From assembly GCA_949825065.1 (NCBI GenBank), contig OX463838.1, positions 7,914,251-7,978,250 of the forward strand: DNA of 64,000 nt, given 5' to 3'. Origin of the DNA: Odontocerum albicorne. Taxonomy: Eukaryota; Arthropoda; Insecta; Trichoptera; Odontoceridae. Positions 12,279 to 22,916 of the stretch are shown here, one piece after another. The notes under the pieces are model-generated. The model made no database searches. It had not been told where the DNA came from and saw only the letters and a list, made by a program, of their open reading frames with translations. A program made the translations under genes and the position numbers. How positions within the stretch are numbered: position 1 is the first letter of the stretch; every line of letters begins with the position of its first letter.

Positions 12279-12482
12279 CTTGCATGACGTCCTCCTTGGC
12301 CTAGTTCATATAACACTAGTCTTCCCGGGGGCTGGATTCCGGATGGTATCTTAAAAATCGAAATTGGAAAAAAGGATCTCAGTTTGATAGAGTAATTTGG
12401 TAACAACACTAGCACGCACTAGACGTAACGCGAATGACCTGTCTACGAGCAGTCATATTTCTAATACATACGCATGACGGAA

Positions 12483-12549
12483 AAGATTGCCACCTGGCAA
12501 TAAGCCCGCCAGATTGTATTTGCAATAAAAGTGTTAAATAAATAAAAGA
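12483..12549 (+). mobile_element. LINE 3' tail fragment
   Basis: It contains GATTGCCACCTGGCAATAAG, then GCAATAAAAGTG and a TAAATAAATAAA end, identical in layout to the 3' end of the LINE at 58805-59577. Confidence 0.85.
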
Positions 12550-12569
12550 TAGTGAACTGTAAGTTAAAT

Positions 12570-12770
12570 AAATATGATTTAGTTTTATCTAATACTGTTT
12601 ATTCCTCTTTATGTAAAGGTATAAACCCACCAGTTTCAAGGCTTTCACCTCATCATCAGGGGAGCACAAACAAGACTAATGATGAGGTGAAAGCCTTGAA
12701 ACCGGTAGGAGTATACCGTTACATAAAGTGCAATAAACAGTGTTCGATTAAACTAATTACAATGTATTGT
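12570..12770. mobile_element. Penelope-like foldback, short arms (family 1)
   Basis: The left arm (AATACTGTTTATTCC, then CCAGTTTCAAGGC, then CACCTCATCATCAGG) is followed after a short spacer by its inverted copy (ATGATGAGGTGAAAGCC, GAAACCGGTAGGAG, GCAATAAACAGTG). The axis is near 12665. Both arms carry the hammerhead-like core described in the findings. Confidence 0.8.
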
Positions 12771-12902
12771 TTATAGTTAAGGCATTAACATTGTGGAAGT
12801 TTAAAGACATTGTAATTTGTTTTATCAAACACTGTTTATTCCACTTTTTGTTTAATTACAATTTCTTTAAACCTTCTTAATGTTAATGCCTTAACTATAA
12901 AT
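12771..12902. mobile_element. Minimal Penelope-like foldback (family 1)
   Basis: It holds only the two outer ends in inverted order: TATAGTTAAGGCATTAACA at the left and TGTTAATGCCTTAACTATA at the right, joined through CTGTTTATTCCAC. It abuts the previous foldback directly. Confidence 0.75.
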
Positions 12903-13299
12903 ATGATTTGATTGAAACACTGTTTAATCCTCTTGAAGTGGTATTTGAATAAACATGAATTTCTACATTGTTAACGCTTAAACTTGAGAAATCATAACTA
13001 TGAGTTACGCGAGCCTTCGAATTGTCCAGTAATTCTCAACCCGAAGGCTCGATTACTGAGATCAAAGACAATTTCTTCTCACAGCGACGGTCTTCAATAT
13101 CAATTCTGATATGGTAAGACGACCATAGAATTGGATTAGCATATAACAAAAACATTCTGAAACCTGACTTTGCTTGGTTTATCCATTCCAACAATTTTAA
13201 TGACATCTTTATATTCTTGACATGTAATAGTTTATTATACGTAATTTCTTCTTGGAATTATATAATTTTTTCAGGATACTCTCAGTTTTCATCCTTCCG

Positions 13300-13635
13300 T
13301 CTTAAAAAAATCATCATCATTGTCACCATCAACGAATATTCCTTTACAATAAGCAGAGAGAACAGATCTCGATTTCATTCTACTCTGGCGTACATCGTTT
13401 GCTTCTGCCATGTCTATTTACTTCAGTCGTGCATACTCTTTTATTTATATCGTTCTTCACTCTTATCCCTTTAAGAAACTGATTTGTTCTGTTATGCTAC
13501 CTTTTTTAAGGTATCCCGCTTTTTATTTTACCATTTCAACACTTATTTTTTCCATCTTGATTACTGGATTTTATTTCGATTCACATTATTTCCTAATTCC
13601 ACAATTTCTTATTCTATTACACATTATTTCCGGAT
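13300..13635 (-). mobile_element. Degraded LINE fragment, probable
   Basis: A pyrimidine-rich stretch with AGCAGAGAGAACAGATCTC resembles 43130-43430, where the same family's minus-strand 3' region occurs. Coding potential is lost. The match is by eye and weak. Confidence 0.35.
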
Positions 13636-13647
13636 GTTTAAAGAACA

Positions 13648-13985
13648 CTATCTGGAAAAACAAGTATATAAACATCCAAAGCAAGGTGAGGATATACAAG
13701 ACATACAGCATAGAGTCCAGAACCAACACTGTCAGAACTGAAAATCTCCTTCGAACCTGCGAAATGAAGGTACTCAGGAGTATCGGTGGCAAAACTCTTC
13801 GTAATAGAGTACGAAACACAGAAATCCGAAGGATGTACGAAGTTGAAGATATTGTCAGATGGGGACGACAGAGAAGATGGTTCTGGAACGAACATGTATC
13901 CAGAATGGCGGAACCATGAGCCGTAAGAATGGCCAGGAACAGTATCCCCCAAGCAAGCAGAACTCCAGGACGACCTCCCAAAGTG
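13648..13985 (+). mobile_element. RTE-like LINE C-terminal fragment, best copy
   Basis: An open stretch encodes KVRIYKT, LLRTCEMKVLRSIGGKTLR, RVRNTEIRRMYEVEDIVRW, RQRRWFWNEHVSRMAEP, then (after a stop) a GRPP end. The order fits the thumb and C-terminal part of an RTE/Jockey-like reverse transcriptase. It is the better paralogue of 3283-3632. It is cut at 13985, where a SINE 3' fragment joins. Confidence 0.8.
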
Positions 13986-14062
13986 GATTCTAATCTTTTG
14001 TTGGAGTGCATTTGAGGGGAGTTTGCTATCTAAACGGTGCTGATATGCAACTTTAGGGAGCA
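13986..14062 (+). mobile_element. SINE 3' extension fragment
   Basis: GGAGTGCATTTGAGGGGAG and CTAAACGGTGCTG match the 3' extension of the long SINE copies at 1202 and 53335. It joins the LINE fragment without a gap. Confidence 0.6.
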
Positions 14063-14343
14063 CTTGTACACAAGCCTTTTTGGAAAGTTTTATCAAAGTT
14101 TATAATGGTTTATGAGCTCTTTACTCCTAAAACCGTAAATGGAAGATCACCAATTGGAAGATTAACATAAGCTGTTTTTGTAGTTCATCTTTCTTGCTAG
14201 TAAGTTTCCTGTGATTTTCTCACCAAATATGTTTTTGTCTGAACATATATCATATACGGATGCGGGGAAGTACGTAATCTAATGGTTGCTGTCATTGCTT
14301 TTTTATCATATACTCAACTTATAGATATTTTTTTTTGTTCCAG

Positions 14344-15024
14344 GTCATCGGCATAATATCCGTGTTCTTCATCTGTGTGTCCATCCTGTCCTTCTGCCTG
14401 AAGACCCACCCTGACATGCGAGTGCCCGTCATCCGTAACATCACCGTGAAGACGGCCAACCATAGCACGGGCTGGACGCTGGACAAAGCGCAGACTAACG
14501 CGCATGTGGCCTTCTTCTACATCGAGTGCGTCTGTAACGCCTGGTTCACCCTTGAAATCCTCGTCCGCTTCATATCCTCGCCGAACAAGTGCGAGTTCAT
14601 CAAGGCATCAGTGAACGTGATAGACTACATCGCGACACTGAGCTTCTATATAGACTTGATATTACAAAAGTTTGCCTCACACGTGGAGAACGCTGATATT
14701 CTTGAATTCTTCTCCATCATAAGAATAATGAGACTTTTCAAACTTACTCGACATTCTTCTGGGTTAAAGATCTTGATCCAAACCTTCAGAGCTTCGGCCA
14801 AGGAGTTGACGCTTCTTGTGTTCTTCTTGGTGTTGGGTATCGTGATCTTTGCGAGTCTCGTGTACTACGCAGAGAGGATACAGGCCAACCCTCACAACGA
14901 CTTCAACAGCATCCCTCTTGGGTTGTGGTGGGCGCTGGTCACCATGACTACCGTGGGGTATGGCGACATGGCGCCGAAAACCTATGTCGGAATGTTCGTG
15001 GGGGCGCTCTGTGCTCTGGCAGGG
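14344..15024 (+). CDS. Shaw: Shaw (Kv3) potassium channel, exon with S1 to pore
   Basis: This exon encodes 227 residues of a voltage-gated K+ channel subunit that forms tetramers in the plasma membrane. Seen here: S1 (residues 2-19), sequons at N32 and N39 in the S1-S2 loop, S2 (55-77), S3 (89-107), the S4 sensor (R127, R130, K133, R136), S5 (156-177), the pore with TTVGYGDM (filter at 203-208) and the start of S6. It matches the Drosophila Shaw pattern closely (my recollection of the family). The acceptor is a T-rich tract ending CAG at 14343; the donor is GGG|GTACGT at 15025. Both boundaries are phase 0. The T1 tetramerisation domain is missing and should be on upstream exons. Reading on into the intron would end soon after. 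The short, less charged S4 fits Shaw channels, which gate with shallow voltage dependence. Confidence 0.97.
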
Positions 15025-15295
15025 GTACGTATAATGTTTGATATAAATAAAATATTGTATATCTCACTCACAATTTGCCCATTGCAAGATATTTATTAAA
15101 ACTAAATACCAGAATATTCAGTTTTCTACTTTTACTGGATTTTATTCATGGTTCTGTCACACATTTTTTTAAATGCGTAGGTACGAGTATACTTGAATAT
15201 TAATCCTTAAGCATGAAATGAGATCTACGTACCTGTTTATACATAAACACTTTGCTAACAGGATAAACTTTGATTTAATATTCCGGACATTTATT

Positions 15296-15490
15296 TACGC
15301 CATTGTGAATTAAAATTGTTTTCGGTGCCGTAGTCACGAACTGAGCTGTTAATAAAATCCCCACTCGTACACAGAATGACCATGTTGAATGAATTTCAAT
15401 ATTGATATCTTCCATATCTCAGTAGATAAATTAAGGATTGAATTATAAACTTTGTAAGGAAGTATGACTGAGTCACTTCACGGAGAAGCA
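15296..15490 (+). repeat. Dispersed repeat of unknown class, copy 1
   Basis: It is similar along its length to 44243-44440: CATTGTGAATTAAAATTG, CACGAACTGAG, CATATCTCAGTAGATAAATT, then TGACTGAGTCACTTCACG. No frame or terminal repeats are seen. It may be the 3' part of an unrecognised retrotransposon. Confidence 0.7.
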
Positions 15491-15494
15491 TAAG

Positions 15495-16230
15495 AAGCTT
15501 TGTTCATGTTGATTTAAAGATGTAGAGAATATTTTTTTTTTGATACTGGGATTTAATCATGAAATACGCATTTTACTTGCTGCTAAATTATTTCCATAAA
15601 TATGTACCTATACAAGTATCTGTGGCGTTCGTATGCGCGGTCAATGACCGGCGAAACGACCTTTGCATACCTTAACAATGTGAAACAAACAAGTGCAAGG
15701 TCCACATGCCGGTCATTCAACTCACTATCAATCTGAGACCGCATTCCATGTTAAAACGAGAAAGCAACACATCTGTCGCGCCGATTCCAAAAACAGAATG
15801 AATACCCACATCGTATTGTAAATGCAGAAACGAGACGGCGGTATATCGTGCGCGCACTCCCGCACACATTCAGGAATATTATAAATACCGACGTCTGGCA
15901 ATAAAATTCCTCTTTACACATTCCGATTTCGACAAGTTTTATTTACCAATAATCATCCTCATCATCTCTCCTAAATATCTATCGTTGAGATTTTCTTATC
16001 CGATTCCGAAAATTGTCTCTTCTACGTCACATAAAAACTTCAGGCAATATACACTATAGATTTTTTTTTATCATATAAAAAGTCCACCGAAATGATTTTG
16101 AACTTTAATAATCCTATCGGCTCATGTTCAGGTAAATTCACTAAGCATTTTGCTCTACAACGCATTCATATATTATATGTTTTATAAAATTACCAAAGAT
16201 GTGAACAAACTGCAGACATTGGATGGTACT
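15495..16230. other. Intronic DNA, no gene recognised
   Basis: A patch at about 15620-15900 is richer in GC (CGGTCAATGACCGGCG) but shows neither a frame nor repeats. Confidence 0.4.
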
Positions 16231-16235
16231 TGGCG

Positions 16236-16615
16236 TTAATTTCTAGACAGCGCTCTTTAGCATAAGATATCTAGATCTAATAACAATTTCTAGACAGCGC
16301 TCTTTAGTATAAGATATCTAGATCTAATAACAATTTCTAGACAGCGTTCTTTAGTCTAAGATATCTAGATCTAATAACAATTTCTAGACAGCGTTCTTTA
16401 GTATAAGATATCTAGACCTAATAACAATTTCTAGACAGCGCTATTTAGTATAAGATATCCAGATCTAATAACAATTTCTAGACAGCGCTCTTTAGTATAA
16501 GATATCTAGACTAATAGCAATTTCTAGACAGCGCTCTTTAGTATAAGATATCTAGATCGATTAACAATTTCTAGACAGCGCTCCGTAATATAAGATATCT
16601 AGATCTATTAACATT
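16236..16615. repeat. 47-bp minisatellite, 8 copies
   Basis: The unit contains TTTCTAGACAGCGCTCTTTAG and AAGATATCTAGATC, with a few substitutions and 1-2 base deletions between units. It lies in the first visible Shaw intron. Confidence 0.95.
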
Positions 16616-16619
16616 TTTT

Positions 16620-17080
16620 TTTCTCAGTATTTTTTTTTGGGAAATCTAACACCTACTACAAGAGGAAGGAATTAACGCAGTGTTTTTGAAATAACTTTTA
16701 GTAAATATAAACTCTCAAAAGAATGATGGAATCGTGTTTTCGTCCATTTTTCCGTCACATTTCATCTTTTCATACAGCATTTTCGATTTTGGTGACTTAA
16801 TATCGCTTACTCTCAAAATCTCATTTGTAAATGAAAGTTTTTTTAGTTTTTTTTATTGGACACGTCCGACCTACAGTTTGAATCGAAATGAATTTTTTGA
16901 GGTTTTTCGTATTTGGTCTACTGTTATGATTGAAATCGTTGATTTTTCTTAATTTTTTTCACTTCATATACGAGTATTATATGTTATTTCAAAGTAGTTT
17001 ATAGTATATCAAATTTACTCCTGTCTTAAATATATACTTGAAAATTTGAACTTTGATTTGAAAATAAAAAGTTACTGAGA
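16620..17080. other. Intronic DNA, no gene recognised
   Basis: AT-rich sequence with poly-T runs. Confidence 0.4.
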
Positions 17081-17084
17081 AGTT

Positions 17085-17190
17085 CTGGGTGGAAACCTGA
17101 GTGATGCCTTTTAAAAAAAATGGTTTCAACGAGAATCGAACCCACAACCTCGTAATAGGTATACCAATTAATCCATGGATATCGTCGTGT
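17085..17190 (-). mobile_element. SINE head fragment
   Basis: The complement has TTAATTGGTATACC followed by GTTGTGGGTTCGATTCTCG, the A-box and B-box region of the window's SINE. The tail is degraded. Confidence 0.65.
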
Positions 17191-17720
17191 ACATTATCAC
17201 CAGATTGGATAAAATGTTACGTTATATAAAATTTCTACAGTACTTTATAAAAACTTACTTCAAACTTCTTATAAAATGTTTATTTGTGAATCTTTACTAT
17301 AAGTGCAACTTTTGTCCAAAAACAGGTGTTTTATGTGACCCTTTTTATATTTTTCAGTATTAGTCTTAATTTAGAAACTTTTTTGTGTTTACATAAAACT
17401 TTTCGACGACACGCGAAATTGCGCATTTGTCAAAAAAGTTTGTGTTGTATTTTACAGGCGAAACTTTAACTAGATTCGAGAGAGTTTCGGGTTTCCTGAA
17501 AAAAAAACCTTTAGAAAGATTACTTTCAACCGTTGAAATAAGAAGAATTAATTAAGCCTAATTTATTTGACATACCGCACTTCCGTATTTTTTTAATTCA
17601 TTTCTTATTCAAACGTTTACACAGGCTTTGCAAGAAGTAATTTCCTTTCGTTAGAATTTTGTCGGAAAATAATTAATCGTTGTTTAAAAAAGAATGGATG
17701 ATCCTGTTATAAAATGTTAT

Positions 17721-17808
17721 TTTAAATTAATCTAATTTTACTTGCTCTTTACAGAGTATTTATAAATAAATCTTCTGAAAAGAGCAAGGAAAATTAGATT
17801 AATTTAAA
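17721..17808. repeat. Hairpin-forming inverted repeat
   Basis: Arms of about 28-30 bases (left 17721-17752, right 17778-17808, TTAATCTAATTTTACTTGC and its complement) differ at one position inside. Loop about 25 bases. It may be a small MITE or a deletion relic. Confidence 0.8.
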
Positions 17809-17809
17809 G

Positions 17810-18190
17810 AAAAAAATAATAATATCTCACTTAAGTAAACATTTTTATTGGTTTATAAATAAAAGTTTCAAACAAAATTAAGAACACTTCCTTTCTTCGA
17901 TATTGTTTTACAACTTGAAAAGATTAAAGCTATTGTAATTTGAAGATATCAAATATTTACACATTAAAGAAAATATAATTTGTTTTCTATCTAGTTTATC
18001 TAGTTTTACAAAGACGACTTTAAAATTATTAAATTTGTAACTAGAAGTTCCATAGAAGTTCCACAATACACATTACATAATACGAATCTTATTTTTTTGC
18101 CATTTTCGTTATTTTTTTGCTATTCGCCCATGTAAGCTATTTTAGAAATCATTCTTTTTATCTCGCACAGTTTCTCTCTAACAGTTGGAT
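17810..18190. other. Intronic DNA, no gene recognised
   Basis: AT-rich; nothing identified. Confidence 0.4.
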
Positions 18191-18194
18191 ATTC

Positions 18195-18350
18195 AGATTT
18201 CTTATCCATGATACAACCTAAAGAGAAGACCGATGATTCTCCTCCAATCCTCTCAAGCATAAAAAGGTTGAACCCTTCTACAGAATGAGGCCGAGAAACT
18301 ACACCACTTCATATGAGAACGAGAAAGAATCAATGATACTCCACCTAGAC
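18195..18350. repeat. Dispersed repeat of unknown class, copy 1
   Basis: It shares CCAATCCTCTCAAGCATAAA, GGTTGAACCCTTCTACA and AATCAATGATACTCCACCTA with 21810-21935. No frame recognised. Confidence 0.75.
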
Positions 18351-18459
18351 GTAAATAATGCGCCACTTACCACAACCAAGACAATTCAGGATGCACCACA
18401 ATATTCATGATAGGTCAAATCCCTGCTGAAGCACGTTGGACCAAGGACTAATTCTAACA

Positions 18460-18592
18460 GCGTGTTCCAGTTTGGTTTTTCTTTAAGGCCTCTTTAACAT
18501 ATTTCTTGTTGGTTAGAAGAAATTTTCACAAGGCAAACGCCCACTAGTTTTACTGTGTACAACTAAAGTGTAACAAAAGTCAAAACAGTAGA
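18460..18592 (+). mobile_element. SINE 3' half
   Basis: CAGTTTGG, AAGGCCTCTTTAACATA, TTGTTGGTTAGAAGAAATT and GTGTACAACTAAAGTG follow the SINE body and tail order. The head is missing. Confidence 0.7.
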
Positions 18593-18599
18593 AAATTAT

Positions 18600-19995
18600 G
18601 TTTCGAAAACAAAAAAAAAACTCTCTTACAATTTTCATATGAACAGTTAACATATAACTTCAATATTACCTCTGTATGTCAAAGGTTTAATTAAATAATA
18701 TTTTTGATTAATTAATCAGCTTTACTGAAAATTACTATCCGAAGCTAATTGCCAATTTCCGTTTTAAAACATTAGCAACGCATCACTTAATATGGTTATT
18801 GGCTCAAAGCCTGTCGCGAAATGAGTAAACCGAACGAATTCCTCAAATTATATCTAGACTGTTGCACTCGACTAGATGAACTGAATGGTTGTGAATATTT
18901 TAAACATTTTCTCTATAAACATCAAATTGAACCAATTAAATATAAATATAATAGATTAGCTTTTACAGGCTACGAATAGTTTAAGTGGTCAGAAAAAAAT
19001 TAATTTGGTCAACAAAAACAACCCTTCCGTTAATTTTTTTACCACCAACTGGAAGTGAAAGATGATCAAATATGTATCCAGGTTTTATAAAAAAAAACGC
19101 CCCCATTACCTGTGTTTTTACTAAATCGTAAAAATCTTAAGATATTCTCAAGCATCCGTATAGATAGATATTCTCAAGCATCTCAAACATATGATAGTGT
19201 AAGAAGGGAGACATTTTGAGAAGTATTGAATATGTTTCGTACCAAGTTTCGCTTACATTTCATAATGTACGAGCTGCCAGTTTTGCTTATATTAAAATAC
19301 TCTATCAGTTAGCACATTGTAAACCCACCTCTCCTATTACTTGTGTTATGGCCTTTTGCAACGAAAACACTTTTAGAATTTCAACTGTGTAATTTTATTT
19401 GTATATTCGTTGGATTACATTGAAGTATAATATTAACAGTATTATAGAAGTAATAATAACTATGATGTTAACATCGTAGTGGCTTTAAGAATAATGATTG
19501 CTGCCTCTGATATGACGTCCTATTTAAAGCAAAGATAACCATACGCACGACCCTTCGATAGATTAAAAAGGAATTTTTCGGGTATGTTATCGATGCCCTT
19601 AAGGTCAAATCGATATCAGGCGATTTATCTCGTTCGTAGTTTACTTCCATTTAGTAATACCAAATCTTTATTGAATTTGGATAGGAAACCGCCAACAAGA
19701 TAATAAATTTAAACATAATACATTGAGTTAAGTTTGACATACATGTGATAACACTAATATTTATAGGTTCTAGATTACATAGTACAGATATGGTTGATAT
19801 CGATAAGCTTAACATTGGTTTGCATGATAACTTATAATATTTATTGGAAGTGGATAAGAGTATACGATAAGATTAGCATATTAACATTGGTAGGGATACA
19901 TTACACTTGCTTCTAGTATTTTTTCAATATCGCACTATATTAATTTCAGATATTTTTTATATCTTTGTACCATTATTTGGTAACTGTCAAACTCA
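18600..19995. other. Intronic DNA, no gene recognised
   Basis: AT-rich sequence with no convincing repeat or frame. Confidence 0.4.
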
Positions 19996-20000
19996 AGATA

Positions 20001-20548
20001 TGGCTCTTTCAAATAGAGCGATTTTTTTAATTCTTGGATAAAACACAGATGGCGTCGCGAACTTGTCTGGGTCTTGTGATTTTTGAGAAGTGTAAAGTAT
20101 GACATTTATAAAAATAGAATCGTTTACAGTACAACAACGCGTTCAAATTGTTGAATTGTTTTATGTATCTCCGGGAACGGTGATATTAATTGGCCACCGA
20201 GATCATGTGATCTGACACCGTTGAACTATTTTCTCTGGGGTTACGTGAAAAGTCAGGTCTATTATAATGACCCTCGATCAATTCCTGACCTCAAGGACGA
20301 AATTATTCGCGTTATTGATGAGCTAGAACCGCAATTATGCCTAAATGTCATAAAAAATTTTGACAAAAGAGTGAACATCTGTGGAATTGAGAGGTGGACA
20401 TTTGGCAGATTTGGTTTTTTGTGTTTAAATATCATACATTATACTTCAATGGGCAATAAAAAGTTTTTTGAAATCAAAGCAAATTGAGTGTTTTATTCAA
20501 GAATTAAAAAAATTTAATTAAAAATACCGCTCAATTTGAAAGACCCTA
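20001..20548 (+). mobile_element. Tc1/mariner-type deletion derivative
   Basis: Ends TGGCTCTTTCAAATAGAGCG and, inverted, TAGGGTCTTTCAAATTGAGCG, flanked by TA dinucleotides. Inside, a start-like FTVQQRVQIVELFYVS segment (about 20100-20170) jumps straight into a transposase C-terminus, WPPRSCDLTPLNYFLWGYVK, then VIDELEPQLCLNVIKNFDKR (about 20190-20390). The central catalytic part, including the first two acidic residues, is deleted. LTPLNYF has N where the family has the third catalytic D. It is non-autonomous and dead. Confidence 0.85.
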
Positions 20549-20559
20549 TAGGTAAAATC

Positions 20560-21100
20560 AAATATTAATTACCGTTATTTATATCAAAACGTCTGTGTTT
20601 AATTGGCATACAAGGTATATTAGCGGGAATATTGAATTTACCATTAACTTGACTCCTTGATTAGTGTAAATAGAGCCTCTAACCAACGTTTCGTAAACGT
20701 GGAGCCTTCGTAGCGATAAATTATGGAATCGTCAAAACAAGCGAATCCAGATTTATGATTCACTGTGAGCAGTGAGCGTGGAGCAACTGAGGAAGTTCGT
20801 AAATACACGGGACTGTTGAGGGACCTTCGCCGCTCAAAATGTACGAGTATATATTATATATTGTAAAGCTTAGATATCTCAAGTTTCTATATTCTTAGAG
20901 TAACATTTGATTCAGGAGAGGTAATTAGTGTCACTTGTTATTTTAGTTAGCCAACCAAATAATTTATATGAAGTGTGATTCGTGATTATTATATTATATA
21001 TAACATACATATATTATACATACATAAATTCCCGCCATTCATATCCCGGAATCATATCCCGCCATTTTCTGTAGCGTAGACAAAAGAAACCGAATACAAG
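20560..21100. other. Intronic DNA, no gene recognised
   Basis: Nothing identified apart from one TACGAGTA motif at 20842. Confidence 0.4.
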
Positions 21101-21104
21101 ACTT

Positions 21105-21745
21105 TCCTATCTCGACACATATCCTTCGCCTCTTCTCCATCCATACACCGTCTCATACAACTCCTACGATTTATCTGGCTATACACATTTCATTAATTGA
21201 TGCGTCGGTAGTATGAACCGACTGGAAGCATTCGAAATGTGGATGCACCAGAGAATGCTACGGATACCCTGGACGGATATGGTCAGTAACACAAGGGTTC
21301 TTCAAAGAGCCAAAGTTGATAGAGAGTTGCTGACTAATATTAAAATCCGAAAGGAGTCCTACTTAGGTCATGTACTTAGAGGAGTAAAGTACAAATTACT
21401 GCACCTGATCATCCAAGGCAAAATAGAAAGCCGAAGAGGTGTTGGCAGGAGGCAACTCTCCTGGCTCCGCAATATACGTGATTGTACTGGCATAAGGGGC
21501 GTTGGAGATCTTTTTCGGGCTGCCGGGGGCAAAGATGTCTACTCTCAGGGGATATTCAACGTTGGGGGGACCTGACATGGCACTGGGAAGAAGAAGAATA
21601 TTTACATTCCCTTCTTTCAAAATATCATTGTCTTCAACCAACCATACTTTCCTTAGTCTTCCTCTACCACGCCTTATACTCACATTACCACTATATATTT
21701 GCTTTATTTGTCTTTCTTTATTTATCCATTAATGGTTTTATTTTT
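21105..21745 (-). mobile_element. Older LINE fragment split by a later insertion
   Basis: Two flanks (21105-21190 and 21603-21745) belong to the same minus-strand LINE family as 10205-10605: TATCTCGACACATAT, TCATACAACTCCTACG, then CTTAGTCTTCCTCTACCACG. Family order is preserved across the gap, so the plus-strand LINE between them inserted later. Confidence 0.75.
21191..21602 (+). mobile_element. LINE endonuclease/RT C-terminal fragment, nested
   Basis: An open frame at 21213-21575 encodes NRLEAFEMWMHQRMLRIPW, then LQRAKVDRELLTNIKIRK, SYLGHVLRG, LIIQGKIESRRGVGRRQLSW and a C-terminal GDLFRAAGG. This is a well-known arthropod non-LTR reverse-transcriptase tail, with most of the protein lost by 5' truncation. 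It ends in a GAAGAAGAAGAA run like the simple-repeat tail of such elements. The target is the older minus-strand LINE; ACATTTC and ACATTCCC flanks hint at a short target duplication. Confidence 0.85.
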
Positions 21746-21766
21746 AATACACTGAAATGTATTCTC

Positions 21767-21990
21767 AGTAACCAATAAATCCTTCTAAGTCATCATCATT
21801 ATCACAATCTCCGTGACCCTCCAATCCTCTCAAGCATAAAAAGGTTGAACCCTTCTACACAACGATACCGAGAAACTAAACCCCTCCTTATGAGAACGAG
21901 GAAGAATCAATGATACTCCACCTATGCAAGACGTAAACCAATAAATCCTTCTACGAGTAAATCATCATCATTATCACAATCTCCGTGACC
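21767..21990. repeat. Direct repeats flanking a dispersed repeat
   Basis: A block of about 45 bp (AACCAATAAATCCTTCTA followed by ATCATCATTATCACAATCTC) occurs at 21767-21812 and 21938-21990. Between them lies copy 2 of the 18195 repeat. The second copy has a 6-bp CGAGTA insertion relative to the first. Confidence 0.85.
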
Positions 21991-22054
21991 CAGTCGACAA
22001 GATCCTCAACTTGCATCATGCGCTTTCAGGTTCGATTCCATTCGTACACTTTCT

Positions 22055-22916
22055 ACATTCATGCACTTTCTCATAAAACTATCATACTATTTCTCTAACT
22101 TTCCACGTTTCCTTCCTTCAAAATATTATTCGCTTGAAGCAATTATACTTTCCTTGGTCTTCTTCTACCACGCCTTCTACTCACAAACACCCTATATATT
22201 TGTTTCGTTAATCTCAGTGTTATTCTCCATCTTACTCAATACATCAGTCTCATGTTCACATTCATCTCTAATTACCTTATTCTGTATTCTATCATACAAT
22301 CTCAGTGTTATTCTTCATCTTACTCAATACATCAGTCTCATGTTCACATTCATCTCTAATTACCTTATTCTGTATTCTATCATACAATCTCAGTGTTATT
22401 CTTCATCTTACTCAATACATCAGTCTCATGTTCACATTCATCTCTAATTACCTTATTCTGTATTCTATCATACAATCTCAGTGTTATTCTTCATCTTACT
22501 CAATACATCAGTCTCATGTTCACATTCATCTCTAATTACCTTATTCTGTATTCTATCATACAATCGCAGTGTTATTCTTCATCTAACTCAATACATCAGT
22601 CTCATGTTCACATTCATCTCTAATTACCTTATTCTGTATTCTATCATACAATCTCAGTGTTATTCTTCATCTTACTCAATACATCAGTCTCATGTTCACA
22701 TTCATCTCTAATTACCTTATTCTGTATTCTATCATACAATCTCAGTGTTATTCTTCATCTTACTCAATACATCAGTCTCATGTTCACATTCATCTCTAAT
22801 TACCTTATTCTGTATTCTATCATACAATCTCAGTGTTATTCTTCATCTTACTCAATACATCAGTCTCATGTTCACATTCATCTCTAATTACCTTATTCTG
22901 TATTCTATCATACAAT
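22055..22916 (-). mobile_element. LINE fragment with 88-bp tandem amplification
   Basis: It is the same family as 10205-10605: CTTGGTCTTCTTCTACCACG, then ATATATTTGTTTCG, then the amplified segment. Open frames of 76 codons repeat through it only because 88-bp units are near-identical. They are not genes. Confidence 0.75.
22212..22915. repeat. 88-bp tandem repeat, 8 copies
   Basis: Unit starts are at 22212, 22300, 22388, 22476, 22564, 22652, 22740 and 22828. Units are nearly identical (for example one has CATCTAACTC for CATCTTACTC). The array ends exactly where the plus-strand LINE begins. Confidence 0.97.

Noticed and set aside
13217..13919. A 169-codon plus-strand frame as a host gene
   Set aside because: Its second half is the RTE-like LINE C-terminus and its first half is low-complexity, Phe/Tyr-rich sequence with no homology.
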